64,000 bases of DNA from VXMO01 sp034422835 (lineage in GTDB: Bacteria > Chloroflexota > Dehalococcoidia > UBA6926). The DNA is taken from the NCBI GenBank assembly GCA_034422835.1, contig DAOUJJ010000003.1, forward strand, positions 62,001-126,000, in the 5' to 3' direction. Shown here piece after piece: positions 1 through 8,009 of this stretch. Each line of letters opens with the position of its first letter. Position 1 is the stretch's first letter. The translations under genes and the position numbers were made by a program. Under the pieces are notes generated by a model. That model was not told the DNA's origin, did no database searches, and saw only the letters and a program-made list of their open reading frames with translations.

Positions 1-652
1 CAAGACGCACCATCTGGAATGCGCTGTCCAGCGGATGCTCGAAAACGTCGGTTGTGATGCCGAAAGAGTCGTCGTGGGACGGCTTGGGGTAATCGTAGTT
101 GAACGCGTTGATCCACTCCTCCGCCCGCACGGAATCCGGGTTGATCTCATACCCCGACTGCGCCCAGTTCAGCGCAAGCGCGAACGAGGTGCGATCTGTG
201 TCCAGGCTGAACGTGGACATGTTGTCCTGGTCTGCCCAGACCCATCCCGACTGCACGTAATCGTCGAACGTTATGGGGCCGCCGGGGACGGTTGTCGTGC
301 GTTCGTAGGTTGTGCTTGGTCGTGCCGGAACCGCCGTTGGTCGCTGCGATCGACTCGATGAAATCGGTGGGTACGAGGAGTCATCATCCATGGAACTTTC
401 CGAGATGGTTCGAGACGGCGACGCCGTGGCTCCCATGATGGCAATGGCCGTGTTGGTGGGACGCACCTCATACGACCTCGAAGAACCCGGATAGTCCTCT
501 TCTTCAGGGGCCGTTCCGCACCCGGCCGCCATCGCAATCATGGCGACGATGGCGATGAGCGCCATGGCCGTTGTCCATCCAAACCCTTTGAAGAATCCGC
601 CGAGGGCTGTGCCTTCGGCCTTTGTGGTGAACCTGCTGTTCTGTGTACGCAT
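1..652 (-). CDS. VWA-domain lipoprotein, N-terminal part (runs off left edge)
   Basis: Reading the minus strand from an ATG at 652 gives an open frame to the window edge, so only the N-terminal ~217 residues are visible. Residues 1-45 hold a basic start, a hydrophobic stretch and a lipobox-like AAGC, suggesting a lipoprotein on the outer membrane face. A low-complexity Ser/Thr/Pro linker follows. The last part contains NPDSVRAEEWINAFNYDYPKP, which resembles the conserved segment preceding the von Willebrand factor A domain in YfbK-like proteins (PDSVRxEExINxFxYDYP). The VWA domain itself would lie beyond the window. Family assignment is from remembered motif; the function of YfbK-like proteins is poorly known. 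Confidence 0.7.
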   Translation of the reverse strand, partial: MRTQNSRFTTKAEGTALGGFFKGFGWTTAMALIAIVAMIAMAAGCGTAPEEEDYPGSSRSYEVRPTNTAIAIMGATASPSRTISESSMDDDSSYPPISSSRSQRPTAVPARPSTTYERTTTVPGGPITFDDYVQSGWVWADQDNMSTFSLDTDRTSFALALNWAQSGYEINPDSVRAEEWINAFNYDYPKPSHDDSFGITTDVFEHPLDSAFQMVRL

Positions 653-699
653 GATGAGCGCCTCCTGCGTCTGCTGCCTCAGGCCCGGCCGCTGCCGAA

Positions 700-1207
700 C
701 CCACAGCTACAATCGCTTTGGCGACCATGCGCACCCGACTACAACACTGCTACATTCAGGTTCAATTAAGCCCCAAAAGTGTCACATTCGGCGTCACTTT
801 GTCCCCCATTCACCCTGAGCCTGTCGAAGGGCCTCCGTCATTCCCGCGAAAGTGGGAATCTGAATCGCATTACGCCAACCACCCCCCCCTACCGCCCCCC
901 TCCGTTCGTACTTCGACAAGCTCAGCACGAACGACCGGTGTCATTCCGAGCGCAGCCGAGGAATCTAAAGCCTCCATTTGCTCAACGGACGCGTTCCTGG
1001 ATTCCCGTGTCAAGCACGGGAATGACAAGTGGGGGCGCGGGAATGGCGATGGTGAGCACGGGAATGGCGATGGTGAGCAATCACGTTTTTGGATTCTTCG
1101 ACTCCGCTGCGCTCCGCTCAGAATGACAGGCGTTCCCGTCCCTCACCTGTCATTCCCGCGAAAGCGGGAATCCAGAGTCCCCTCCCCCTTGATGGGGGAG
1201 GGTGCCC
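700..1207. repeat. Intergenic block of short dispersed repeats
   Basis: This gap carries members of several repeat families also seen elsewhere in the window. They are: CACCCTGAGCCTGTCGAAGG at 811-830; hairpins of the form TTCCCGC-GAAA-GCGGGAA at 841-858 and 1150-1172, and a variant at 1001-1022; a GTTCGT/ACGAAC-flanked copy at 904-932; TCATTCCGAGCGCAGCCGAG at 941-960; its longer relative at 1091-1129; and a CCCTCCCCC/GGGGGAGGG hairpin near 1180-1203. Long open frames here consist of translated repeat and are not genes. The elements look like REP-type palindromes; their mobility is unknown. Confidence 0.8.
1038..1079. repeat. Perfect 2 x 21 bp tandem repeat
   Basis: Two identical head-to-tail 21-bp units begin CGGGAATGGCGATGG. 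They lie immediately after a hairpin repeat whose arm ends in the same CGGGAATG sequence, so the array probably grew by slippage from the edge of that element. No function is evident. Confidence 0.75.
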
Positions 1208-1237
1208 AAAATGAAAGCCCCCGGCATTGCCGGGGGC
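1208..1237 (-). terminator. Rho-independent terminator of the thiolase-like gene
   Basis: On the minus strand a GC-rich stem (GCCCCCGGC pairing with GCCGGGGGC across a short loop) is followed by TTTCATTTT. It lies about 90 bases downstream of the stop codon of the thiolase-like gene and has the right orientation to end its transcript. Confidence 0.7.
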
Positions 1238-1327
1238 CTCACAACCTCGCTAACTGGACGAGAGAGAGGTCTACGACGGAATCTCCGTCGCAAGGACAAG
1301 CGACGCCATGTCGCTTATGTATCCCCG

Positions 1328-2437
1328 TCAAGTGTTCACGAACGCCACGTCGTGCTTCGGAACCTGGTGATTCTCCGCGCGCCCCATGAGCTGCCGCACC
1401 GCCTCCACAACCTGTGTGGTGCCGGCAGTCGACTGCCCGTTTGAGAGCTGTCCGCCGCCGGTATTGACGGGGAAGTCACCCTTCCACGTCGTGTCATGCT
1501 CGGCGTAGAACGGGCCGGATTCGCCCTTGGGGAAGAACCCGGAGTCCTCAAGAGTGACCATCACGGTGATGGTGTAGCAGTCATAGATCTGGGCCATGTC
1601 CATGTCGTGCGGCCCAAGCCCGGCCATCCGGAAAGCGTCCCTTGCCGACACGACGGCGGGGGAGGTGGTGATGCGGTCAACCCAGTCCACGCCGTGTTCG
1701 GCGCGGAGATTATGGTGCGCAGCGCCCAGCAGATACACGGGTGGGTTGCGCAGCATCCTCGCCCTTTCCGGGGTGGTGACGATGGTCGCCGCCGCTCCCT
1801 GCGCCGGCATCACACACTCAAGCAGATGCAGGGGATCAGCCACGAGGCGTGAGTTTAAAATATCTTCCTCGTTGGCGGGCTGGCCGTTGAAGAAGGCGTT
1901 CTCGTTGCCCTGCGCATTGAAGCGTTGGTCCGCGGCAACGCGCGCCCTTTGGAAATCCGTGGTCCCGTATTCCCACGTGTGCCGCCGCGCGATCTGCGCG
2001 TACCAGCCGTTGGCCGCGATGACCGGGCCGTACGGCTCGACAAACTGCGGGTCAACATGGTCGGTGTTCGGCGCATACATCCCCGGAATCTCAGAGACCG
2101 GCCCCGCGCCATTGATGCAGAGAACCGTGTCGGCGTAGCCGGCGTTGATAGCAGCCGCCGCTACTGAGATGAAGGTGGCGGCGTTCTCGTTGAGGGCGGT
2201 GGCGAAGTTGGGCTGAACGCCGATGTACTCGGCGAAGTCATAGGCGAAACCGAGGCTCGGCAGGCCGAACGGAGGCTCGGCGATGATGCCGTTGATCTCT
2301 TCCTTGCGGATTCCCGCGTCCACGATGGCCTTTGCCGTCGCCTCCGCGTACATCCCCATGAAATGGCGTCCGGCATAGGAACGGCGATGCTGGAGTTCAT
2401 GGAAACCGACAATTGCGGCTTTTCCTCGAATACTCAT
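1328..2437 (-). CDS. Thiolase-like protein (lipid-transfer/acetyl-CoA acetyltransferase family)
   Basis: The 369-residue product starts MSIRGKAAIVGFHE and resembles the non-condensing thiolase-like proteins often annotated as lipid-transfer protein or acetyl-CoA acetyltransferase: IVGFHE near the start, VLCINGAG in the first half, a late IYDCYTITVMVTLEDSGF segment, and NTGGGQLSNGQ near the C-terminus. The last resembles the conserved NxxGGxxxxGHP region, but with SNGQ in place of the usual SxGH. I chose the ATG at 2437 because AGGAGCAGGAA lies just upstream; the 34 extra codons of a longer frame look unlike this family. The gene is monocistronic, with a terminator downstream. Substrate unknown; probable acyl-CoA or steroid-type metabolism. 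Confidence 0.75.
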   Translation of the reverse strand: MSIRGKAAIVGFHELQHRRSYAGRHFMGMYAEATAKAIVDAGIRKEEINGIIAEPPFGLPSLGFAYDFAEYIGVQPNFATALNENAATFISVAAAAINAGYADTVLCINGAGPVSEIPGMYAPNTDHVDPQFVEPYGPVIAANGWYAQIARRHTWEYGTTDFQRARVAADQRFNAQGNENAFFNGQPANEEDILNSRLVADPLHLLECVMPAQGAAATIVTTPERARMLRNPPVYLLGAAHHNLRAEHGVDWVDRITTSPAVVSARDAFRMAGLGPHDMDMAQIYDCYTITVMVTLEDSGFFPKGESGPFYAEHDTTWKGDFPVNTGGGQLSNGQSTAGTTQVVEAVRQLMGRAENHQVPKHDVAFVNT

Positions 2438-2497
2438 TTCCTGCTCCTCGACCGCACTAGACGTGAAACGACGCGGCGCTGCTAAACGTATCCGCTT

Positions 2498-3271
2498 ATG
2501 CGTATAGTGCGCGTCAATCACTACACTGTCAATCCGCACACCCTTGTCATACCCATCCTACTGAGGTACCATGCCGCCACCCACACGAACGCATGTCCCA
2601 CCGTGACTTTCAAGCGCAACAACGAATCTGATCTCACCTACGCCCTCAAGTGGGCGGCGTGGGAATGGCTGCACACCGTCGCGCGCTGCCGGGTGATCGG
2701 CTTTGAGGTTGCCTTTGAGGGGCCGGGCGGGCGGATTGTGGACGTGGCGGGTGTTGGCAAGGACAAGGAACTCTACGTCGTTGAGGTCAAATCCTCGCTC
2801 GCTGATTTCCGCCGCGATGACAACGATTCCCGTGACCGTGACCGCCTGAGGAGAGAGGAAGAGGCTAACGACCGCATGGCGTCGTTGACCCGCGAGATCC
2901 TTGAGGAGGCGGGTGAGGAGGACACGGCTGCGCAGGCGACGCTTGACGTCGAGATGCTCTCTCACCGGTCAACGAAACTCAAGGAACGGGCGGGCCGGCT
3001 GAGCACCAAGTTCCACGATCCCCGGTTTATCCGCGTGGCGGACTACAACTACCTCATAGTCCCCAGCAGGGCCGTCCGCCGCAATCAACTGCCGCCGTTG
3101 TGGGGCTTACTCGCTCCAACCCCGAAGCCTCATGCGGTTATTGAGGCGCCTCGTGTTGGCGGCAGCCGTCCCACGCATATGTATGCCGCCGTTCTCCGTG
3201 CCATAGCCCGCTCCAACACCCGCGACATGATGCGCGTCCGCGGAGCGGAATCTGCGGTCGCGTCTCCCTAG
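2498..3271 (+). CDS. MmcB-like / PD-(D/E)XK-type nuclease-fold protein
   Basis: Up to 257 residues. The core contains RIVDVAGVGKDKELYVVEVKSS: a strand with Asp, then Val-Glu-Val-Lys, the E-x-K pattern of the restriction-endonuclease fold, followed by SLADFRRDD as in MmcB-family proteins (EVKSSxADF). A charged helical insert follows, then a PPLWGLL segment that also recurs in that family. The start is uncertain: ATG 2498 gives an atypical 35-residue leader, while an in-frame GTG at 2603 would begin VTFKRNNESDLTYALKW and may be correct. Its 3' end overlaps the convergent exchanger gene by 165 bases. Role in DNA repair is an inference from the family name. Confidence 0.6.
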   Translation: MRIVRVNHYTVNPHTLVIPILLRYHAATHTNACPTVTFKRNNESDLTYALKWAAWEWLHTVARCRVIGFEVAFEGPGGRIVDVAGVGKDKELYVVEVKSSLADFRRDDNDSRDRDRLRREEEANDRMASLTREILEEAGEEDTAAQATLDVEMLSHRSTKLKERAGRLSTKFHDPRFIRVADYNYLIVPSRAVRRNQLPPLWGLLAPTPKPHAVIEAPRVGGSRPTHMYAAVLRAIARSNTRDMMRVRGAESAVASP

Positions 3272-4645
3272 CGGCTCTTGCGTGCCGCCCCCCTCGTGGT
3301 GCGTCACCTTGTATGCCTCGCGGTAGGCGCGGCGGGGCAGGGCGATAAGCGCTCGTCTTTGCTGTCCGCTGAACGCCACGATGAGTATGACAGCGACGAA
3401 GTAGACGAATGAGAAGATCAGGCGCACTGCCGCAAACGGCAGCACCAACTGTGTTGTAAACAACACGAAAAGCGCGAGCGCGCCCCGCGGCCCGAGATGC
3501 AGCGATGCAAGAAGAACAATGGCAAAGAGTGATTGCGCCGCCGTCAGCAGAACCTCCTGCGCCTGGCGGTCATCGAGCGGGAGGGCTGCAGGGCTCCCGA
3601 CCGACGCCGAATACACAATCGGCAGGCTGCCCACCAACAACGACCATTGGTTCACTTTTGCGGACACCAGGAGGCCGAGCGCCGACGAGGCATCGCCCCG
3701 TATTGCAAAGATGCACGCAACGACGATTTCCGGCGCTTCCGAGGCCAGGGGCGCGACCCATTGGATCAGCAGGAACTCATCGATGCCGATGCTCTTTCCC
3801 GTCTCAATCATGCCCTCGGCAAACGGCTCAGCCGACAGAAAGATCACGGTCGCCGAGAAAACGAACGACACCAGCACGACAACGCGTCGGCGTGAAGGCT
3901 CAAGGTTGCCGATCAACGCCGCCGGACCCACCAGATCCGGCGTCACCACTGCTGCTCGCGAGCTGAGCCACATGTACGACCCGAACAGTCCGATGAGCAC
4001 CACCGCGTCCAGGAGGTCGATCTGTCCTTTGAGCGGGATTGTGAACGCGTAGATTGTTGCCGCCGTCAGGAATGACAGCTCGATCGTCTGGCTCCTGTTC
4101 AGTTGGACGCGGCCATGGCGGTCCTCCAGAGTGCCGACGCCGGGAATATGGCTCGCAAGGCGCGCAACGACCCCCGGTGGACGAATCGTGCTGTCGCTCC
4201 TCTGCCCTCGTATCCTGCGCAGCCCCTTGAACCAGACGATTCCCACAATCAGAGGCCATGCAAGACCGATTAGCAAGCGATTCGCCCCCGTCATGTTCGC
4301 GACCGCATACCCCGCGTACTCGGGGTCGGTGCCCGCCCTCCAGACAAGGCTGAAGTCAACGGCGTATTCCGGCAGCACGGTGATGATCGCCACCAGCGCC
4401 AGCGCCAACCCGTGGGATATATCGTGCTGGAACGCCTCCGCGGCCCATGACAGCAGGAATGCGGCGCTGAGGATGCCGAGACCATAGACGAGCGAGTTGA
4501 CCAGGGGGTGGACGTGTACGTCCTGTGTGTGGCCGAGCGTGAACAGCGCTATAGCGGGAAACGTGCCGACGATGGCGGCAACGATGAATAAACGGTTCCG
4601 ATCAAACGTAAATGACACGGCGCTGTTGCCAGCGATTCCTTTCAC
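3107..4645 (-). CDS. Sodium/calcium-exchanger family membrane protein
   Basis: 512 residues with about ten hydrophobic segments. Two inverted alpha-repeat motifs typical of the Ca2+/cation antiporter superfamily are visible: ALVAIITVLPEYAVD followed by NMTGANRLLIG, and VAPLASEAPEIVVA followed by SAKVNQWSLLVGS. The acidic residue after Pro in each (PEY, APE) corresponds to the ion-binding site. The last ~75 residues after ALPRRAYREAYKV are hydrophilic, have no membrane character and overlap the opposite-strand gene, so the true C-terminus may be shorter or a frameshift may have extended it. Ion specificity cannot be read from sequence. Confidence 0.75.
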   Translation of the reverse strand: MKGIAGNSAVSFTFDRNRLFIVAAIVGTFPAIALFTLGHTQDVHVHPLVNSLVYGLGILSAAFLLSWAAEAFQHDISHGLALALVAIITVLPEYAVDFSLVWRAGTDPEYAGYAVANMTGANRLLIGLAWPLIVGIVWFKGLRRIRGQRSDSTIRPPGVVARLASHIPGVGTLEDRHGRVQLNRSQTIELSFLTAATIYAFTIPLKGQIDLLDAVVLIGLFGSYMWLSSRAAVVTPDLVGPAALIGNLEPSRRRVVVLVSFVFSATVIFLSAEPFAEGMIETGKSIGIDEFLLIQWVAPLASEAPEIVVACIFAIRGDASSALGLLVSAKVNQWSLLVGSLPIVYSASVGSPAALPLDDRQAQEVLLTAAQSLFAIVLLASLHLGPRGALALFVLFTTQLVLPFAAVRLIFSFVYFVAVILIVAFSGQQRRALIALPRRAYREAYKVTHHEGGGTQEPLGRRDRRFRSADAHHVAGVGAGYGTENGGIHMRGTAAANTRRLNNRMRLRGWSE

Positions 4646-4683
4646 GCGCGTTCCTGTTTATCACAGCGCGCGCCCTATCGGGG

Positions 4684-4689
4684 TATACT
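4684..4689 (+). promoter_or_regulatory. Possible -10 element for ftsH
   Basis: TATACT lies in the gap between the divergent exchanger gene and ftsH, giving a leader of about 130 bases. No convincing -35 hexamer is present at the usual distance, so this is tentative. Confidence 0.3.
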
Positions 4690-4823
4690 AGGCTCAAGTT
4701 TGGGGGAATGCCGCGCAATTCCTCTGGAGGAAAACTTTCGGAGGCCGGACGAAACGGCGAAACCCTGACATTGATGATAATGGAAACGCAATACGAAGTG
4801 GTGAAATCAGGCGTGAGCGTCGA

Positions 4824-6746
4824 ATGAATCCCCGGATCTTTCGAAACAGTTTCATCTGGGTGCTGGTCGCCGTCGCCCTTGTTGCCATCCTGTTTACGCT
4901 CCTCCAAAGCTCGGGAGGCCAGGGAAACCAGTCGCTGGGCTGGCTCATTGACCAGGCCCGCGGCGGCAACATCACCTCGATTGAGGTGTCCAACGACTCG
5001 TTGAAGGTGATGACGGTGGACAACCGCGAGGTCACCGTCAACAAGGAACCGGACATCTCCGTCTTTGAGATGCTGACGGCGAGCGGCGTTGAGGTTGGCG
5101 AGGGCGCGGGGCAGGTGGACCTCCGGCCGCGCGGCAGCAGCGGCCTCGGCAGCCTGTTCGGCCTCTTCATCAACTTCCTGCCGCTCATCTTCTTTGGCGC
5201 AATCCTGATCTTCTTCATGAGGCAGGCGCAGGGCGGCAACAGCCAGGCCCTCAACTTCGGGCGCAGCCGCGCGCGGATGTTCATGGGAAACCGCCCCGCC
5301 GTCTCGTTCTCTGACGTGGCCGGTGTTGAAGAGGCCAAGATCGAGCTCGAAGAGGTTGTGGAGTTCCTCAAGTACCCGGAGAAATTCGCCAGCCTCGGCG
5401 CGCGCATCCCGCGCGGAGTCCTCCTCGTTGGCCCGCCCGGCGGCGGCAAGACCCTGCTCGCCCGCGCGGTGGCCGGCGAGGCCGGCGTGCCGTTCTTCTC
5501 CATCAGCGGTTCTGAATTTGTTGAGATGTTCGTCGGTGTCGGCGCGAGCCGTGTCCGAGACCTCTTTGATCAGGCCAAGCGCAATGCTCCCGCCATCGTC
5601 TTTGTCGATGAGATCGACGCCGTCGGACGTCACCGCGGCGCGGGACTCGGCGGCGGACACGATGAGCGTGAGCAGACCCTTAACCAGATCCTCGTTGAGA
5701 TGGACGGCTTTGACAGCTCCACAAACGTCATCGTCATCGCCGCCACCAACCGCCCCGATATTCTCGATCCGGCCCTCCTGCGCCCCGGTCGCTTTGACCG
5801 GCGTGTCACCATCGACCTGCCGGACGTTCGAGGGCGCATCGCGATACTTGACGTCCATGCGCGCGGCAAGCCCCTCGACCCCGACATCGACATGGAAGTG
5901 GTGGCCAAGCAGACGCCCGGCTTTAGCGGCGCGGACCTCGCCAACCTCATAAATGAGGCTGCGATTCTTGCCGCCCGACGCAACAAGAAACTCGTCATGT
6001 ACGACGAGCTTGCCGAGGCTGTTGACCGGGTCTTTGCCGGGCCGGAGCGCAAGAGTCGTCGCGTTACCGAGCGCGAGAAACGCACCACCGCCTACCACGA
6101 GGCCGGGCACGCTGTTGTTGGGCATCTCGTTCCCAATTCGGACCCCGTGCAAAAGGTCACCATCGTCGCCCGCGGAATGATGGGCGGCTACACGCGATTC
6201 CTGCCCAGGGAGGAGTCGATGCTGCGCACGCGCTCTCAACTCCTTGACGCCATCAAGGCCGCGCTTGGCGGACGGGCTGCGGAGGACATCGTGTTTGGCG
6301 ACATCTCCACCGGCGCGTCCAACGACATCGAGCAGGTCACGCGCATTGCCCGCAGCATGATCACAACCTACGGCATGAGCGATAAGCTCGGCCCGCTCAC
6401 GCTCGGCAAGCGTGAGGAGATGATCTTCCTCGGGCGTGAAATCTCAGAGCAGCGCAACTACGGCGAGCGTGTGGCCGATGTTATCGACCAGGAGGTCAAC
6501 GACATCGTCTTTGGCTCCTACGATGAGGCGAAGCGCATCATCAATGAGAACCGCCACATTCTCGACAGTCTCGCCGAATACCTCATGGTTGCAGAGACGG
6601 TGGAGGGGGACGATCTCCAGCGCATCCTCAACGGTGAGCAGATGGACCCGCCATCACCATCAAGCGATCCCACGCCGCCGCCTGACCCCGACCCCGCGCC
6701 GACCGATTCTGTTCCACCTGACCCCGCGCCGATTCCGGCCACGTAG
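4824..6746 (+). CDS. ftsH: ATP-dependent zinc metalloprotease FtsH
   Basis: 640 residues. A transmembrane helix at ~10-27 and a second at ~112-132 flank a short extracytoplasmic domain. The AAA+ module follows, with Walker A GPPGGGKT at 203-210, Walker B FVDEIDAVGR (Asp262-Glu263), and the second-region-of-homology ATNRPDILDPALLRPGRFDR. The peptidase zinc site is HEAGH at 425-429. The tail after ~615 is Pro/Asp-rich and disordered, longer than usual. FtsH degrades membrane and short-lived cytosolic proteins as a membrane-anchored hexamer. Walker A has Gly where most FtsH proteins have Thr (GPPGTGKT). larB follows 48 bases downstream on the same strand. Confidence 0.97.
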   Translation: MNPRIFRNSFIWVLVAVALVAILFTLLQSSGGQGNQSLGWLIDQARGGNITSIEVSNDSLKVMTVDNREVTVNKEPDISVFEMLTASGVEVGEGAGQVDLRPRGSSGLGSLFGLFINFLPLIFFGAILIFFMRQAQGGNSQALNFGRSRARMFMGNRPAVSFSDVAGVEEAKIELEEVVEFLKYPEKFASLGARIPRGVLLVGPPGGGKTLLARAVAGEAGVPFFSISGSEFVEMFVGVGASRVRDLFDQAKRNAPAIVFVDEIDAVGRHRGAGLGGGHDEREQTLNQILVEMDGFDSSTNVIVIAATNRPDILDPALLRPGRFDRRVTIDLPDVRGRIAILDVHARGKPLDPDIDMEVVAKQTPGFSGADLANLINEAAILAARRNKKLVMYDELAEAVDRVFAGPERKSRRVTEREKRTTAYHEAGHAVVGHLVPNSDPVQKVTIVARGMMGGYTRFLPREESMLRTRSQLLDAIKAALGGRAAEDIVFGDISTGASNDIEQVTRIARSMITTYGMSDKLGPLTLGKREEMIFLGREISEQRNYGERVADVIDQEVNDIVFGSYDEAKRIINENRHILDSLAEYLMVAETVEGDDLQRILNGEQMDPPSPSSDPTPPPDPDPAPTDSVPPDPAPIPAT

Positions 6747-6794
6747 AGACGCGGGCGTTCAGCACAGCTGCCCCGCCGAGGCTCGAATACTGAC

Positions 6795-7559
6795 GTGCGC
6801 GACATCCTTCAGGCCCTCGCCAACGGGGAGATAACCACACAAGAGGCCCAGCGCCGTCTCAACCTTCACGCGATCCAGGAGGTGAGCGGCCTCGCCAATC
6901 TTGATCTTGGCCGCATGGCCCGCACCGGCAAGCCGGAGATTGTCCGTTGCTCCGGAAAAAGCGTGGAGCAGGCCGTTGAGCTTGCGCTGCCGTTCCTTGA
7001 TGAGCCGGGCGTCGTCGCCCTTTCAAGCGCGACTGCGGACCATGAAGCCGCCATACGCGCCGCCCGCCCCGATGCCCGTATTCGCTTTGAACCGTCGGCG
7101 GGCATCCTCATTGCCCGCAGCCAGGACAAGCCGGAGCCGGAGCAGATCGGCAGGGCCGCCATCGTCACCGCGGGAACGTCAGACATGCCCATCGCTCTGC
7201 AGGCGCAGCTCATTGCGGAGATGCTGGGCGTGGAAACCACGGTGCATTCAGACGTTGGCATCTCCGGCCTGCATCGGCTTTTCCCCGTCCTGCAGCAAGT
7301 CATCGAGTCCGATCCGGAAGTCGTTGTGGTGATTGCCGGGCAGGAGGGCGGCCTTGCGCCTGTCGTCGCGGGACTCCTGGAACTGCCCATCATCGCGGTT
7401 CCCACGTCAACCGGAACGGGCTACGGCGGTGAGGGCATGGGCGCGCTTTCGACGATGCTCCAGTCCTGCTCGCTTGGACTTGCCGTCGTCAACATTGACA
7501 ACGGCATCGCCGCCGGCGTCATGGCAGCCACAATAGCCCGCCGCACCCGCCGCACCTAG
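6795..7559 (+). CDS. larB: LarB, pyridinium-3,5-biscarboxylic acid mononucleotide synthase
   Basis: 254 residues, starting at GTG 6795. The N-terminal helical part (DILQALANGEITTQEAQRRL) and the PurE-like core with AIVTAGTSDMPIA, SDVGISGLHRL, VVVIAGQEGGLAPVVAGL and VPTSTGYG-type motif (VPTSTGTGYG) match LarB closely. LarB carboxylates nicotinic acid adenine dinucleotide and hydrolyses it, the first step to the nickel-pincer nucleotide cofactor of lactate racemase and related enzymes. larE and larC lie about 40 kb away in this window, so the pathway is split between two loci. No LarA is visible. Product assignment is firm; the enzyme served is unknown. Confidence 0.93.
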   Translation: MRDILQALANGEITTQEAQRRLNLHAIQEVSGLANLDLGRMARTGKPEIVRCSGKSVEQAVELALPFLDEPGVVALSSATADHEAAIRAARPDARIRFEPSAGILIARSQDKPEPEQIGRAAIVTAGTSDMPIALQAQLIAEMLGVETTVHSDVGISGLHRLFPVLQQVIESDPEVVVVIAGQEGGLAPVVAGLLELPIIAVPTSTGTGYGGEGMGALSTMLQSCSLGLAVVNIDNGIAAGVMAATIARRTRRT

Positions 7560-7561
7560 CC

Positions 7562-7935
<374 letters not shown>

Positions 7936-8009
7936 CCCTACGTATACTGTTCCATAACCTGTCCGACTAACTCACAGCAGATTTCGTCGGGACAAGCCGG
8001 AGAAGCGCA

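Noticed and set aside
718..1389. 223-codon open frame (and an overlapping 115-codon one) upstream of the thiolase gene
   Set aside because: Its product is a string of translated dispersed repeats (PEPVEG, FPRKWES, SAAEES); it crosses a terminator and has no protein family features.
4612..4827. 71-codon frame ending in an ATGA overlap with ftsH
   Set aside because: The overlap looks like coupling but the peptide has no features and starts in the divergent gene.
4602..6239. 545-codon frame antisense to ftsH
   Set aside because: It is a by-product of GC-rich codon use opposite a well-conserved gene; no family motif, and it overlaps the ftsH promoter region.
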